From Pseudoalteromonas phenolica (GTDB lineage Bacteria > Pseudomonadota > Gammaproteobacteria > Enterobacterales > Alteromonadaceae), in assembly GCF_001444405.1 (NCBI RefSeq), contig NZ_CP013187.1:3534001-3598000 (forward strand): a stretch of DNA of 64,000 nt, read 5' to 3'. Numbering within the stretch: the stretch's first letter is position 1; each line of letters opens with the position of its first letter. A program made the translations under genes and the position numbers. The notes under the pieces are model-generated. The model was not told where the DNA came from, did no database searches, and saw only the letters and a program-made list of their open reading frames with translations. This document shows positions 16,655 through 24,868 of this stretch, one piece after another.

Positions 16655-17224
16655 TTAGAAATCTTGCTGGTTAAATACCAAATTAAAGGTCACAGGCACA
16701 GATTGCGCAATGCTGTCTAGCCCTGCAATTTTACGCAGCGCTTCAATACCCTGTTCAAGTTTATAATCAGCAGCATTCACTAAAACTGCTTTAGTCGGGC
16801 TAACGATTAATTGCCTTGCCGTTTGCACAACCGCAAGATCTAACATGAGCTGTTGCTTTTGGCCATGCAGATTAAGTGTCACCGGTACTGATTTTAGTAC
16901 CTGATGGCCTAGTTTTAAGCTGCCTAAATACGGCGCTAAATCGGCTTCAATCACAGCTTTAGGAAATTGCGCAACATTAAACAACATCTTTTGCATGCGC
17001 TCATTACGAATAGGGATCAGCGACTCAATACTAGCCAACTCAATCACCATGCTTAATTGATTGTCATCTATCTGCGCTGCAAGTTGCTCAAAATGATGGT
17101 TTTCAGCAATGCTGTTTTTCTTAATCGAAGTAAAGCTCAGTTGGCTTGCATCATTATCTAGTTGCCAGGCGGCAAATGCTTGGGTCGACAGTAAAGACAG
17201 AGAAAGAAGTAAAGGTTTAAACAT
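16655..17224 (-). CDS. YceI-family periplasmic protein
   Basis: 189 residues. A signal peptide ends at AFAAWQ. A lipocalin-like YceI beta-barrel follows, with WQLDNDASQLSFTSIKKNS at the start and PVTLNLHGQKQ in the core. The family binds polyisoprenoid chains such as ubiquinone-8. Here the early strand reads SFTSIKKNSIAENHHF, as in the subgroup that keeps a conserved Lys-Asn. Function in the cell is inferred only from family. Confidence 0.88.
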   Translation of the reverse strand: MFKPLLLSLSLLSTQAFAAWQLDNDASQLSFTSIKKNSIAENHHFEQLAAQIDDNQLSMVIELASIESLIPIRNERMQKMLFNVAQFPKAVIEADLAPYLGSLKLGHQVLKSVPVTLNLHGQKQQLMLDLAVVQTARQLIVSPTKAVLVNAADYKLEQGIEALRKIAGLDSIAQSVPVTFNLVFNQQDF

Positions 17225-17300
17225 GACGAGTCCTATCTAAAATTATGTATTAAAACTACTACGGTACGAATTTGAAAACCGATTTCGCAAAAATTGAATT

Positions 17301-17362
17301 ATACCAATCCGCTTAACTAAGTGGTCTATTTTGAGGGGTTAAGTGTTAGTGCGGATTGGTAC
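17301..17362. repeat. Short form of an ATACCAATCC inverted-repeat element
   Basis: Begins ATACCAATCCGCTTAACTAAG and ends GCGGATTGGTA with a central GTGGTCTATTTTGAGG block. The same ends and block occur in the 210-bp copy at 44604-44813, so this looks like an internally deleted version. It is a non-autonomous, MITE-like repeat with no coding capacity. Confidence 0.7.
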
Positions 17363-17432
17363 TAATCTCAAAAAGGTACAGTGTAACTGTCGATGAATTA
17401 TGAAGGAATTAAAAAGAATAAAAGTTTTGGAG

Positions 17433-17560
17433 AAAAAAACGGCCCTCGAAAACTAGGAGGGCCGCTATAGCAATTCTGGGGAGAAGCTATCAATACTCTG
17501 TATCTTCTTGCGAGAGATACATCATCAACAGGATGTCCTACAGGATGAGGACGCGCGCAC
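17433..17560 (-). ncRNA. Candidate structured small RNA in the spf (Spot 42) position
   Basis: On the minus strand downstream of polA. It ends in a strong terminator: the stem CGGCCCTC / GAGGGCCG (17440-17464) followed by seven T. Upstream are further perfect small hairpins, ATAGC/GCTAT at 17467-17490, GTATCT/AGATAC at 17500-17520 and TCCTG/CAGGA near 17537-17546. A GC-rich discriminator-like stretch GTGCGCGCG marks the 5' end. There is no reading frame. E. coli spf lies in the same place (polA-spf-engB), but primary sequence similarity to Spot 42 is not evident to me, so the name is withheld. The 5' end is approximate. Confidence 0.5.
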
Positions 17561-17727
17561 TGTAACAAATGGATACAAAAAAATAAATGCTAAAAAGCAA
17601 AACTTAGGCCAATTTGATATTTTTTAAACATTCTGTTGTTTAAGTTTACGCTTTTTTTACTTTATTTGCTTTGTGAGCCTTGCTACTCCTGTGTATTAAC
17701 TTAATTACTCTATTTTCTGCAGACATT

Positions 17728-17756
17728 AAAAAAAGAGGCATAAAGCCTCTTTTTTA
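17728..17756 (-). terminator. Terminator of polA
   Basis: The stem AAAGAGGC / GCCTCTTT with a five-base loop and T run on the minus strand lies 17 bases past the polA stop. Confidence 0.88.
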
Positions 17757-17772
17757 AGTTCGAATAAGCTAA

Positions 17773-20520
17773 TTAGTGTGCTTGTTCCCAGTTTTCGCCG
17801 TAATCAGCTTCAACTAAAAATGGCACATCTAAACTGGCCGCTTCGCTCATTAAAGAACAAATATGTTCGCTAAACGCTTCAACTTTATCTTTCGCAATTT
17901 CAAATACTAATTCATCGTGTACTTGCATAAGTAATTTGATGTCATTGGTCGTTTGTGTAGCAAGCCATTGTGCCACTTTCAGCATGGCTTTTTTGATAAT
18001 ATCAGCCGCTGTACCTTGCATTGGTGCGTTGATCGCTGCACGTTCAGCCGCTTTGCGACGCGCGCCATTTCTTGCCTTAATATCAGGCAGGTGCAAGCGA
18101 CGACCAAATAGCGTTTCAACATAACCTTTTTCAGCTGCTTCTTCGCGCGTACGTTCCATATATTCAAGTACACCTGGGAAGCGCTCAAAATACTTATCCA
18201 TATAATGTTGTGCTTCATTACGCGGAATGTCTAGCTGACGGGCCAAACCAAACGCACTCATGCCGTAGATCAAACCGAAGTTAACCGCTTTCGCTTTACG
18301 GCGCATATCCGATGTGACCTCTTCAAGCGGAACACCGAATACTTCAGAAGCCGTTGCGCTGTGTACGTCTTTGCCTTCAGCAAATGCTTTCAGTAAACCT
18401 GCATCTTGTGACAAGTGCGCCATAATACGCAATTCAATCTGGCTGTAGTCCGCCGCCAAGATCACGTGCCCTTCATCGGCAATAAATGCCTGACGAATAC
18501 GACGACCCGCTTCATTTCGGATTGGAATATTCTGTAAGTTTGGATCGCTTGAGCTTAATCGACCTGTTGCGGTCACAGCCTGATGATAAGAGGTATGTAC
18601 ACGACCCGTTTCAGGGTTCACAAGCTTAGGCAGCTTCTCAGTATAAGTAGATTTAAGCTTAGCTAAACCACGGTGCTCAATGATAAGTTTCGGCAACGGA
18701 TAATCATGTGCTAATTCTTGCAGTACTTCTTCAGCCGTTGAAGGGGCACCTTTAGGGGTTTTCTTCAATACCGGCAAGCCAAGCTTGTCAAATAGGATCG
18801 CTTGTAATTGCTTAGTCGAACTTAAGTTAAATTCTTCGCCTGCGATCTCGTACGCTTCTTTTTCAAGTTCAGTCAGGCGAGCGGCGATTTCGACACTTTG
18901 CTCAGCCAACATTTGGCTATCGATTTTCACACCGGTACGTTCGATATCTGATAACACAGATAATAACGGCAGCTCTATCTCGTTAAATACAGGTAGCAGC
19001 TCTGATTGCTCTTTCAGCATAGGCCAAAGTTGGTTATGCAAGCGTAATGTAATGTCCGCGTCTTCTGCCGCATAAGGTGCGGCTTTCTCTAACTCAATTT
19101 GATTGAAGGTCAATTGCGATTTACCTTTACCGGCAATTTCTTCAAAGCTGATATTCTTATGACCTAAATATTTTAGTGCCAGTGAATCCATATCATGACG
19201 TGTGCCCACACTATTAAAGACATAAGACTCGAGCATAGTATCAAAAGCGATACCATTGAGTTCTAAGCCGGCTCGGGCTAACACACTCTTATCGTATTTA
19301 AGGTTCTGGCCCACTTTTTTCACACTGTCGTCAGCCAAAACTGGGCCTAGCACCTCGAATACGAACTCTTTCGAAAGTTGCTCCGGCGCGCCCATGTAAT
19401 CATGCGCAATCGGTAAATAAGCGGCTTCACCTTCTTTCACGGCAAAGCTCATACCGACTAAATCAGCTTGCATGTAGTCTAAGCTCGTCGTTTCTGTATC
19501 AAATGCCATAAGCTCAGCACTTTTAAGCTTTTCGGCCCATGTAGTTAACTGTGCTTCAGTTAAAATGGTTTCGTAATGTGCTTCGATTTTTTTAGCTTCA
19601 GGCTGTGCTTGCTCTGCTGCAGTTTTAGGCGCTTCTTTACCGTCGAGTAATTCACTAAGCCAACGCTTAAATTCACATTGCCCATAAAGTTCGATCAAAC
19701 GATCTTTATTCATGTCAGCAATCGCGAAAGTCTCTAGGTTTTGCTCAACTTCAACGTCTAGTTTAATGGTCGCTAATTCATAAGACAGATCTAGCTGCGC
19801 TTTATGTTCTTCTAGCTTTTTAGCCATGGTTTTAGAACCACGGAAACCAAGACCTGCAATGTCATCTAATCTGTCATAAAGTGACTTAATAGAACCAATG
19901 CCTTGTAGCATAGCCAGTGCAGTTTTTTCACCCACACCAGGCACGCCTGGGATGTTATCGACTTTATCACCCATCAGCGCGAGATAATCAATGATAAGCT
20001 CAGGACCAATACCAAATTTATCAACCACCCCTTGTGGATCGAGTACGGTGTCAGTCATGGTATTAATTAAGGTGACATGCTCATTCACGAGTTGAGCCAT
20101 ATCTTTATCGCCCGTGCTGATCAACACATGACGCTGCTGCTCAGACGCAATGCGCGCAAAAGTACCAATCACATCATCGGCCTCAACACCTGTGATGCTG
20201 ACTAAAGGTAAACCCATCGCTTTGATGATCTCATGGATCGGTTCAATTTGCGTACGCAGATCATCAGGCATTGGCGGGCGGTGCGCTTTATATTCGCTGT
20301 ACATTTCATTTCTAAATGTCGGACCCTTGGCGTCAAATACCACAACCATATGGCTTGGGTTAAATTGCCTAACGAGGCTCTTCAACATATTGATCACACC
20401 ATAGATGGCACCCGTCGCCTCACCTTTTGAATTGGTTAAATGCGGTGGAGCATGATACGCACGGAATAAATAAGAAGAACCATCGACCAAGATCAAAGGA
20501 TTTTCGGGGATCTGAGACAT
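17773..20520 (-). CDS. polA: DNA polymerase I
   Basis: 915 residues, close to the E. coli 928. The N-terminal 5'-3' exonuclease (residues 1-290, VVFDAKGPTFR, GDKVDNIPGVPGVG) is complete. The 3'-5' exonuclease retains its DTETTSLD motif at about residue 340, so proofreading is probably active. The polymerase domain has the A motif DYSQIELRIMAHLS, the B motif RRKAKAVNFGLIYG and the C motif QVHDELVFE. Functions in Okazaki fragment maturation and repair. Monocistronic; a perfect DnaA box lies 110 bp upstream. Confidence 0.98.
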   Translation of the reverse strand: MSQIPENPLILVDGSSYLFRAYHAPPHLTNSKGEATGAIYGVINMLKSLVRQFNPSHMVVVFDAKGPTFRNEMYSEYKAHRPPMPDDLRTQIEPIHEIIKAMGLPLVSITGVEADDVIGTFARIASEQQRHVLISTGDKDMAQLVNEHVTLINTMTDTVLDPQGVVDKFGIGPELIIDYLALMGDKVDNIPGVPGVGEKTALAMLQGIGSIKSLYDRLDDIAGLGFRGSKTMAKKLEEHKAQLDLSYELATIKLDVEVEQNLETFAIADMNKDRLIELYGQCEFKRWLSELLDGKEAPKTAAEQAQPEAKKIEAHYETILTEAQLTTWAEKLKSAELMAFDTETTSLDYMQADLVGMSFAVKEGEAAYLPIAHDYMGAPEQLSKEFVFEVLGPVLADDSVKKVGQNLKYDKSVLARAGLELNGIAFDTMLESYVFNSVGTRHDMDSLALKYLGHKNISFEEIAGKGKSQLTFNQIELEKAAPYAAEDADITLRLHNQLWPMLKEQSELLPVFNEIELPLLSVLSDIERTGVKIDSQMLAEQSVEIAARLTELEKEAYEIAGEEFNLSSTKQLQAILFDKLGLPVLKKTPKGAPSTAEEVLQELAHDYPLPKLIIEHRGLAKLKSTYTEKLPKLVNPETGRVHTSYHQAVTATGRLSSSDPNLQNIPIRNEAGRRIRQAFIADEGHVILAADYSQIELRIMAHLSQDAGLLKAFAEGKDVHSATASEVFGVPLEEVTSDMRRKAKAVNFGLIYGMSAFGLARQLDIPRNEAQHYMDKYFERFPGVLEYMERTREEAAEKGYVETLFGRRLHLPDIKARNGARRKAAERAAINAPMQGTAADIIKKAMLKVAQWLATQTTNDIKLLMQVHDELVFEIAKDKVEAFSEHICSLMSEAASLDVPFLVEADYGENWEQAH

Positions 20521-20937
20521 AATTTAGTGGATCCTAAATGAACTTTTAAAAACCCAGTAAGGATGCCATAAGCAAGCGGATAACTCGAGTAATTATGTCC
20601 AGATAAAACCTATTCGAAGCAGGATAATCTGTGGATAACTTTGTAGATAAAGATGTAAATATTCAGACTTTAAATTTTAAGATCGAGAAATCGACCCTAA
20701 AACCTTGATTTTAAGGGTGTTTAACATTTTGCGCTTAAACTGATTTATAAAGCGAAATGTGGAAAAGCTATTTTTTAGCACGGTGTGCAACTGTTATTTT
20801 CTACCACTCTTCCAAAGCGGGCGGTCATACTACCAAGATTTGATCAGAGATCAAACAAGATCCTTTATAATTTTTTGATCTGAACATACACTACTTTCGA
20901 TATAAATAAGGTTATCAACTTTTAAGAAGGAAAAACC
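20521..20937. promoter_or_regulatory. Divergent polA / elbB control region with a DnaA box
   Basis: 417 bases with no gene. TGTGGATAA at 20630-20638 is a perfect DnaA box on the reverse strand, and TGTGGAAAA at 20759-20767 is one base off. Next to elbB, a perfect inverted repeat TTTGATC-AGA-GATCAAA (20839-20855) precedes a TATAAT at 20866-20871, so a repressor site overlapping the -35 region of elbB is plausible. Four GATC sites fall within 20842-20880. Confidence 0.5.
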
Positions 20938-21588
20938 ATGAAGAAAGTCGCGATAATTTTGAGTGGTTGCGGTGTATTTGATGGCGCCGAGATCCATGAA
21001 TCAGTATTAACAATGTTGCATTTGGAAGCAGCCGGAGCAAGCTATCAATGCTTCGCTCCTAACATTGATCAACACCATGTGGTTAACCACCTAAATGGTG
21101 AAGAGATGAATCAAACGCGCAATGTACTGGTTGAAGCTGCACGTATTGCACGCGGTGAAATACATGACCTTGACACACTAAATGTAAATGACTTCGATGC
21201 ACTTGCTATTCCTGGTGGCTTTGGCGTGGCAAAAAACTTAAGTGACTTTGCGTTTAAAGGTGGTGATTCGACTATTCTTACTGCATTAAAAACGACTTGT
21301 GAAGCATTCAATCAACAAAATAAACCAATCGCATATGTCTGCATTGCACCAGCACTAGTAGGTCATATCCATAATAAAGGTATTAAGGCAACCATAGGTA
21401 ATGATGCAGATACTGCGGCAGCTATGTCTGCACTTGGTGCTGAGCATGTTAACTGTCATGTTGATGACATTGTTGTTGATGAAGCGCAAAAGGTAATCAG
21501 TACACCTGCTTATATGCTTGCTCAGTCTATTTCAGAGGCATCAGCAGGTATTCAAAAAGCCATGACTAAGCTTGTAGCATTGGCTTAA
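20938..21588 (+). CDS. elbB: ElbB, DJ-1/PfpI-superfamily glyoxalase-like protein
   Basis: 216 residues. SGCGVFDGAEIHESV at the start and the nucleophile-elbow region AYVCIAPAL are typical of ElbB (YhbL), annotated as isoprenoid-biosynthesis-linked or weak glyoxalase III. In this family Cys and Glu residues line the active site; Glu of GAEIHE and the Cys of VCIAPA are present. AAGGAAAAACC precedes the ATG. It stands alone after polA on the other strand. Confidence 0.93.
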   Translation: MKKVAIILSGCGVFDGAEIHESVLTMLHLEAAGASYQCFAPNIDQHHVVNHLNGEEMNQTRNVLVEAARIARGEIHDLDTLNVNDFDALAIPGGFGVAKNLSDFAFKGGDSTILTALKTTCEAFNQQNKPIAYVCIAPALVGHIHNKGIKATIGNDADTAAAMSALGAEHVNCHVDDIVVDEAQKVISTPAYMLAQSISEASAGIQKAMTKLVALA

Positions 21589-21754
21589 TCTGCTTTAAGT
21601 TCATGGCTAAAATTGCGTTAACGCAAAAAATAATCAGTTTTTGGTCTAATTTGCCAAGTTAACGTTTTATAAATCAATAGGTGGCGTTATAATCGCGTGA
21701 TAATTCCGTCATCTATCGTGATTGAGCACATCACCAACGAAGTGAGCAAGACAA

Positions 21755-22147
21755 ATGAAAAAACTTTCAGCAGCTTTATTATTGCTATCAACAACTGTTT
21801 ACGCACAACCTTTTGATAACGCTTTAACTGACGAAGCGATTAAAAAACGCTTAGCACCAGTAGGTTCAGTATACTTAGCAGGTGCAGCAGCTGCCGCTCC
21901 AGCAGCGCCTACCGGCCCTCGTTCAGGTGAGCAAGTTTATCAAGTTTCTTGTGCTGCTTGTCATGGCACAGGTGCTCTTGGCGCGCCAAAAACAGCTGAT
22001 GACTGGGCTGCTCGTTTAACAAAAGGCCGAGAGTTATTAGTAGAGCATGCAATCAATGGTTTTAATGCAATGCCTCCTCGCGGTACCTGTATGGATTGTT
22101 CTGATGAAGAGATTGCGGCAGCAGTTGATTTCATGACTAAAAAGTAA
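21755..22147 (+). CDS. Cytochrome c5 (class I c-type cytochrome)
   Basis: 130 residues. A signal peptide ends near VYAQPF, followed by an Ala/Pro linker and a single-haem domain with CAACHG (about residue 70). The second cysteine pair CMDC near the C-terminus is the hallmark disulphide of the c5 family. The distal ligand is the Met in AMPPRG. It is a periplasmic electron shuttle, probably to the same oxidases as the cytochrome c4 encoded at 14522. A hairpin terminator follows. Confidence 0.93.
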   Translation: MKKLSAALLLLSTTVYAQPFDNALTDEAIKKRLAPVGSVYLAGAAAAAPAAPTGPRSGEQVYQVSCAACHGTGALGAPKTADDWAARLTKGRELLVEHAINGFNAMPPRGTCMDCSDEEIAAAVDFMTKK

Positions 22148-22156
22148 TGCTTTTTG

Positions 22157-22187
22157 ATGAGAGGTGACTATCACCTCTCATTTAATT
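22157..22187 (+). terminator. Terminator of cytochrome c5
   Basis: The 11-bp stem ATGAGAGGTGA / TCACCTCTCAT with a CTA loop is followed by a broken T stretch. Confidence 0.75.
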
Positions 22188-22300
22188 CAATTTTTCTCAA
22201 CTCTCTTTTTTGTCCCCGATTTTCCCCTTGACCCCCCATGACAAAAGTGGAATCATAAGCTTAATAAATAAGCAAAACTAATAATAATTGGGTAAAATCA

Positions 22301-24868
22301 TTGGAAGATCCCGCACTTTTAGCTAATCGCCTAAAGTATAAAAATAAGAAGCTAAACAAGCTCTTAAAAAAATACAAACAGCGAGATCAATTACAGAATG
22401 CGCTCATACAATTGTCTGAGCTGGCAAATACTGTGGCCGAGCTAACTCTGCTATACCCTGCTATTCACGATATTCTCAAGCAATACTTGCCCAGCAACAG
22501 CTTTTACGTTGTGCTGCAAAACCAATATACACAATCTTTAGAGCTGTCTTACTTCATCGACGAAAAAGATGGTATCTCAGTCCCAATTCAAGAGTCGCAC
22601 CACTTCTCTGAAGGCGTAACTGGTTTTACTTTTAAGAAAGGTGAAACCGTTCATATCAATAAACAAGAAATGAGCCGCCTAAGTAAAGAAGGTCAGTTTA
22701 AATTACTTGGCACACCCGCTGAGCATTGGTTAGGTGTACCCATTCGCCAAAATAGACAAATCATTGGTGTTATGGTGACTCAAAGCTACGAAGTTGCGCT
22801 CAATTATAACGAACAGCAAGTCGAACTACTTGAATTTATCTCACTTTATTTAGGTACAGCCATTGAGCGTGTAAAGAAGCGTGAGTTACTTGAGTCAGAA
22901 GTAAAAATTCGTACTCGCGCGGTAATGCAAAGTAATGAGGCCTTGAACAAAGAAATAGAAAGTCGCAAACGTGCTTTAGAGCGCCAACAAATTCTCTTTA
23001 AAATTTCTGAATTGGCCACACAATTTACGGATATAGACGATGTGTATAAACAAGTGCACCGTATTATTCGTTCGATTACGTTCGCTGACAACCTTTATAT
23101 CGCCTTATACGATAAAACCTCAAATTGGCTCAGCTTTCCGTACTGTATTGATGAAGTTGGTGATTACTGCCCTCGCCCTTTTGCTAATGGGTATAGCGAG
23201 CTCGTTATTAGTACTGAACGTAGTCAGCTGATTAATCGTGAGCGTGCCGAAAAGCTAATCAAGCAAAAAATCGTCATTCGTAGCGATGATGATGTGATTA
23301 AACCTGCAAGTAGTTGGATGGGCGCACCGCTCAAAACCGCCAATGGCGTTATCGGTTTAATTGCTTGCCAAGCTTATGATGATAAATATGAGTTTACATA
23401 TGAAGACCTTGAGTTAATCTCGTTCATATCTAACCAAATCGCGTCTGTTTTACAAACGCACCTTGCGAATCAAGCTCTGAAACAAAGCCACCAACAGCTA
23501 GAGCAACGCGTAGCAGACAAAACTAAAGCGTTACAACAGAGTAATTTGCACCTTCAAATGCAAATTGAAGAGCGTAAAAAAATTGAAAAACAACTCTATC
23601 ACGACGCTCATCATGACCCATTAACAGGCTTACCTAATCGTAGTTTATTTTTAACCCAGTTAGAAAAGACACTACACAAATATCAAAGGCACCCTGATTA
23701 CAATTTTTCAGTACTCTTTATTGATTTAGATAAGTTCAAAGATATCAACGATGAGTTAGGTCACCAAGCCGGAGATCAATTCTTAATTTGGGTCAGTAAA
23801 GCGTTTGCTGAATGTATTAGAGACCATGATTTATTAGCCCGCCTTGCCGGTGATGAATTTGTGATTCTATTAGATCACCTCAGCGATAAACAACAAGCTG
23901 AAGACGTCGCTAAACGTATTATTAAAGTTATGCAGCAACCTTTTGTGATGAAAGGGCAAACTGTCTTCAGCGGTGCCAGTATTGGTATTACCTACTCGAA
24001 TAAACGGTACCAACATATTGACGAAATTATTCGAGATGCTGACGCAGCTATGTATTATGCTAAGAATGCGGGCAAAGGTCGCTATGAATTCTATCATCCA
24101 CTGCTAACCGCAGGTACCTCATCAAACAAGGTTGACGCTGAGCAACATAACTTAAGTAGCTTAACGACCCACTTTAGATCGACCGATGTCATCGATTTTT
24201 CTAATAACCAAGTGCAACTTCAGTTACTAGAAATTTTTGGTAATCATCCTATTTTAGGCAGTACCAGTTTTGATGTTTTAAAGAAGTTTACGGCCGAAAA
24301 AAGCGAATTGCTTGATCTCGAGTTTTCTTTGTTAAAAAAGGCCTTAATCCTCAGCGAAACACATCATCAAGAGCTTTTATTTAGCTGTGCCGCTGTGGTG
24401 CTTGAAAGCGATAACTTTACGCATCTATGCCATTTACTAAAACAACATAACCATAATGTGTGTCTGTTATTTAGCGAAGAGGAGCTAAGATTTGCGTCAA
24501 GCACACAATTACAAAACCTCGAAACCCTGACACAGATGGAGTTTGCTGTAGGTCTCAATGACTTTGGTAAAGACCGTTGTGATTTAAGCTTGATCAGTAA
24601 AATTAAGTTTCAATACTTACTGCTCAGCTCAACTTTTAGTAAACGTGTCTTGCAACAACCTTGTTTCGAAGTGCAGTTGCAAGGTGTTTTGGCAGTCACT
24701 AAGATGCGTCAATGTAAAGTCATTGCCAAAGGTCCTGCAATTTTAAATTTCAGAACCTTACTAGAAAACCATGGTTTGCAATTGTTCTTTGGCAAGCAAG
24801 TTAACTACGATAAAGACACTCGAGGCAATACACTCTTCGAGCGCACTTCTGAGCCTCTATCTCTTTAA
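22301..24868 (+). CDS. GAF-GAF-GGDEF diguanylate cyclase with degenerate EAL domain
   Basis: 855 residues from a TTG start, the only start-like codon before the first conserved residues. There is an N-terminal coiled coil, GAF domain 1 (~45-190), a coiled coil (~195-230), GAF domain 2 (~230-385), another coiled coil, then a GGDEF domain (~430-590). The catalytic motif reads AGDEF at residues 516-520, an active variant, with an I-site RDHD five residues before it. The last ~210 residues resemble an EAL fold (VGLNDFGKDRCDLSLISKIKF resembles the DDFG loop) but lack ExL and the metal ligands, so no phosphodiesterase activity is expected. No membrane segment: a cytosolic c-di-GMP synthase controlled by small ligands or redox. 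It overlaps rep by 12 bases at the 3' ends. Confidence 0.88.
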   Translation: MEDPALLANRLKYKNKKLNKLLKKYKQRDQLQNALIQLSELANTVAELTLLYPAIHDILKQYLPSNSFYVVLQNQYTQSLELSYFIDEKDGISVPIQESHHFSEGVTGFTFKKGETVHINKQEMSRLSKEGQFKLLGTPAEHWLGVPIRQNRQIIGVMVTQSYEVALNYNEQQVELLEFISLYLGTAIERVKKRELLESEVKIRTRAVMQSNEALNKEIESRKRALERQQILFKISELATQFTDIDDVYKQVHRIIRSITFADNLYIALYDKTSNWLSFPYCIDEVGDYCPRPFANGYSELVISTERSQLINRERAEKLIKQKIVIRSDDDVIKPASSWMGAPLKTANGVIGLIACQAYDDKYEFTYEDLELISFISNQIASVLQTHLANQALKQSHQQLEQRVADKTKALQQSNLHLQMQIEERKKIEKQLYHDAHHDPLTGLPNRSLFLTQLEKTLHKYQRHPDYNFSVLFIDLDKFKDINDELGHQAGDQFLIWVSKAFAECIRDHDLLARLAGDEFVILLDHLSDKQQAEDVAKRIIKVMQQPFVMKGQTVFSGASIGITYSNKRYQHIDEIIRDADAAMYYAKNAGKGRYEFYHPLLTAGTSSNKVDAEQHNLSSLTTHFRSTDVIDFSNNQVQLQLLEIFGNHPILGSTSFDVLKKFTAEKSELLDLEFSLLKKALILSETHHQELLFSCAAVVLESDNFTHLCHLLKQHNHNVCLLFSEEELRFASSTQLQNLETLTQMEFAVGLNDFGKDRCDLSLISKIKFQYLLLSSTFSKRVLQQPCFEVQLQGVLAVTKMRQCKVIAKGPAILNFRTLLENHGLQLFFGKQVNYDKDTRGNTLFERTSEPLSL

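Noticed and set aside
17433..17560. Naming the RNA Spot 42
   Set aside because: Location fits, but I could not match the conserved 5' single-stranded segments of spf.
21613..21626. TTGCGTTAACGCAA as a terminator of elbB
   Set aside because: The palindrome has almost no loop and is followed by A, not T; it could be a binding site, but nothing else supports that.
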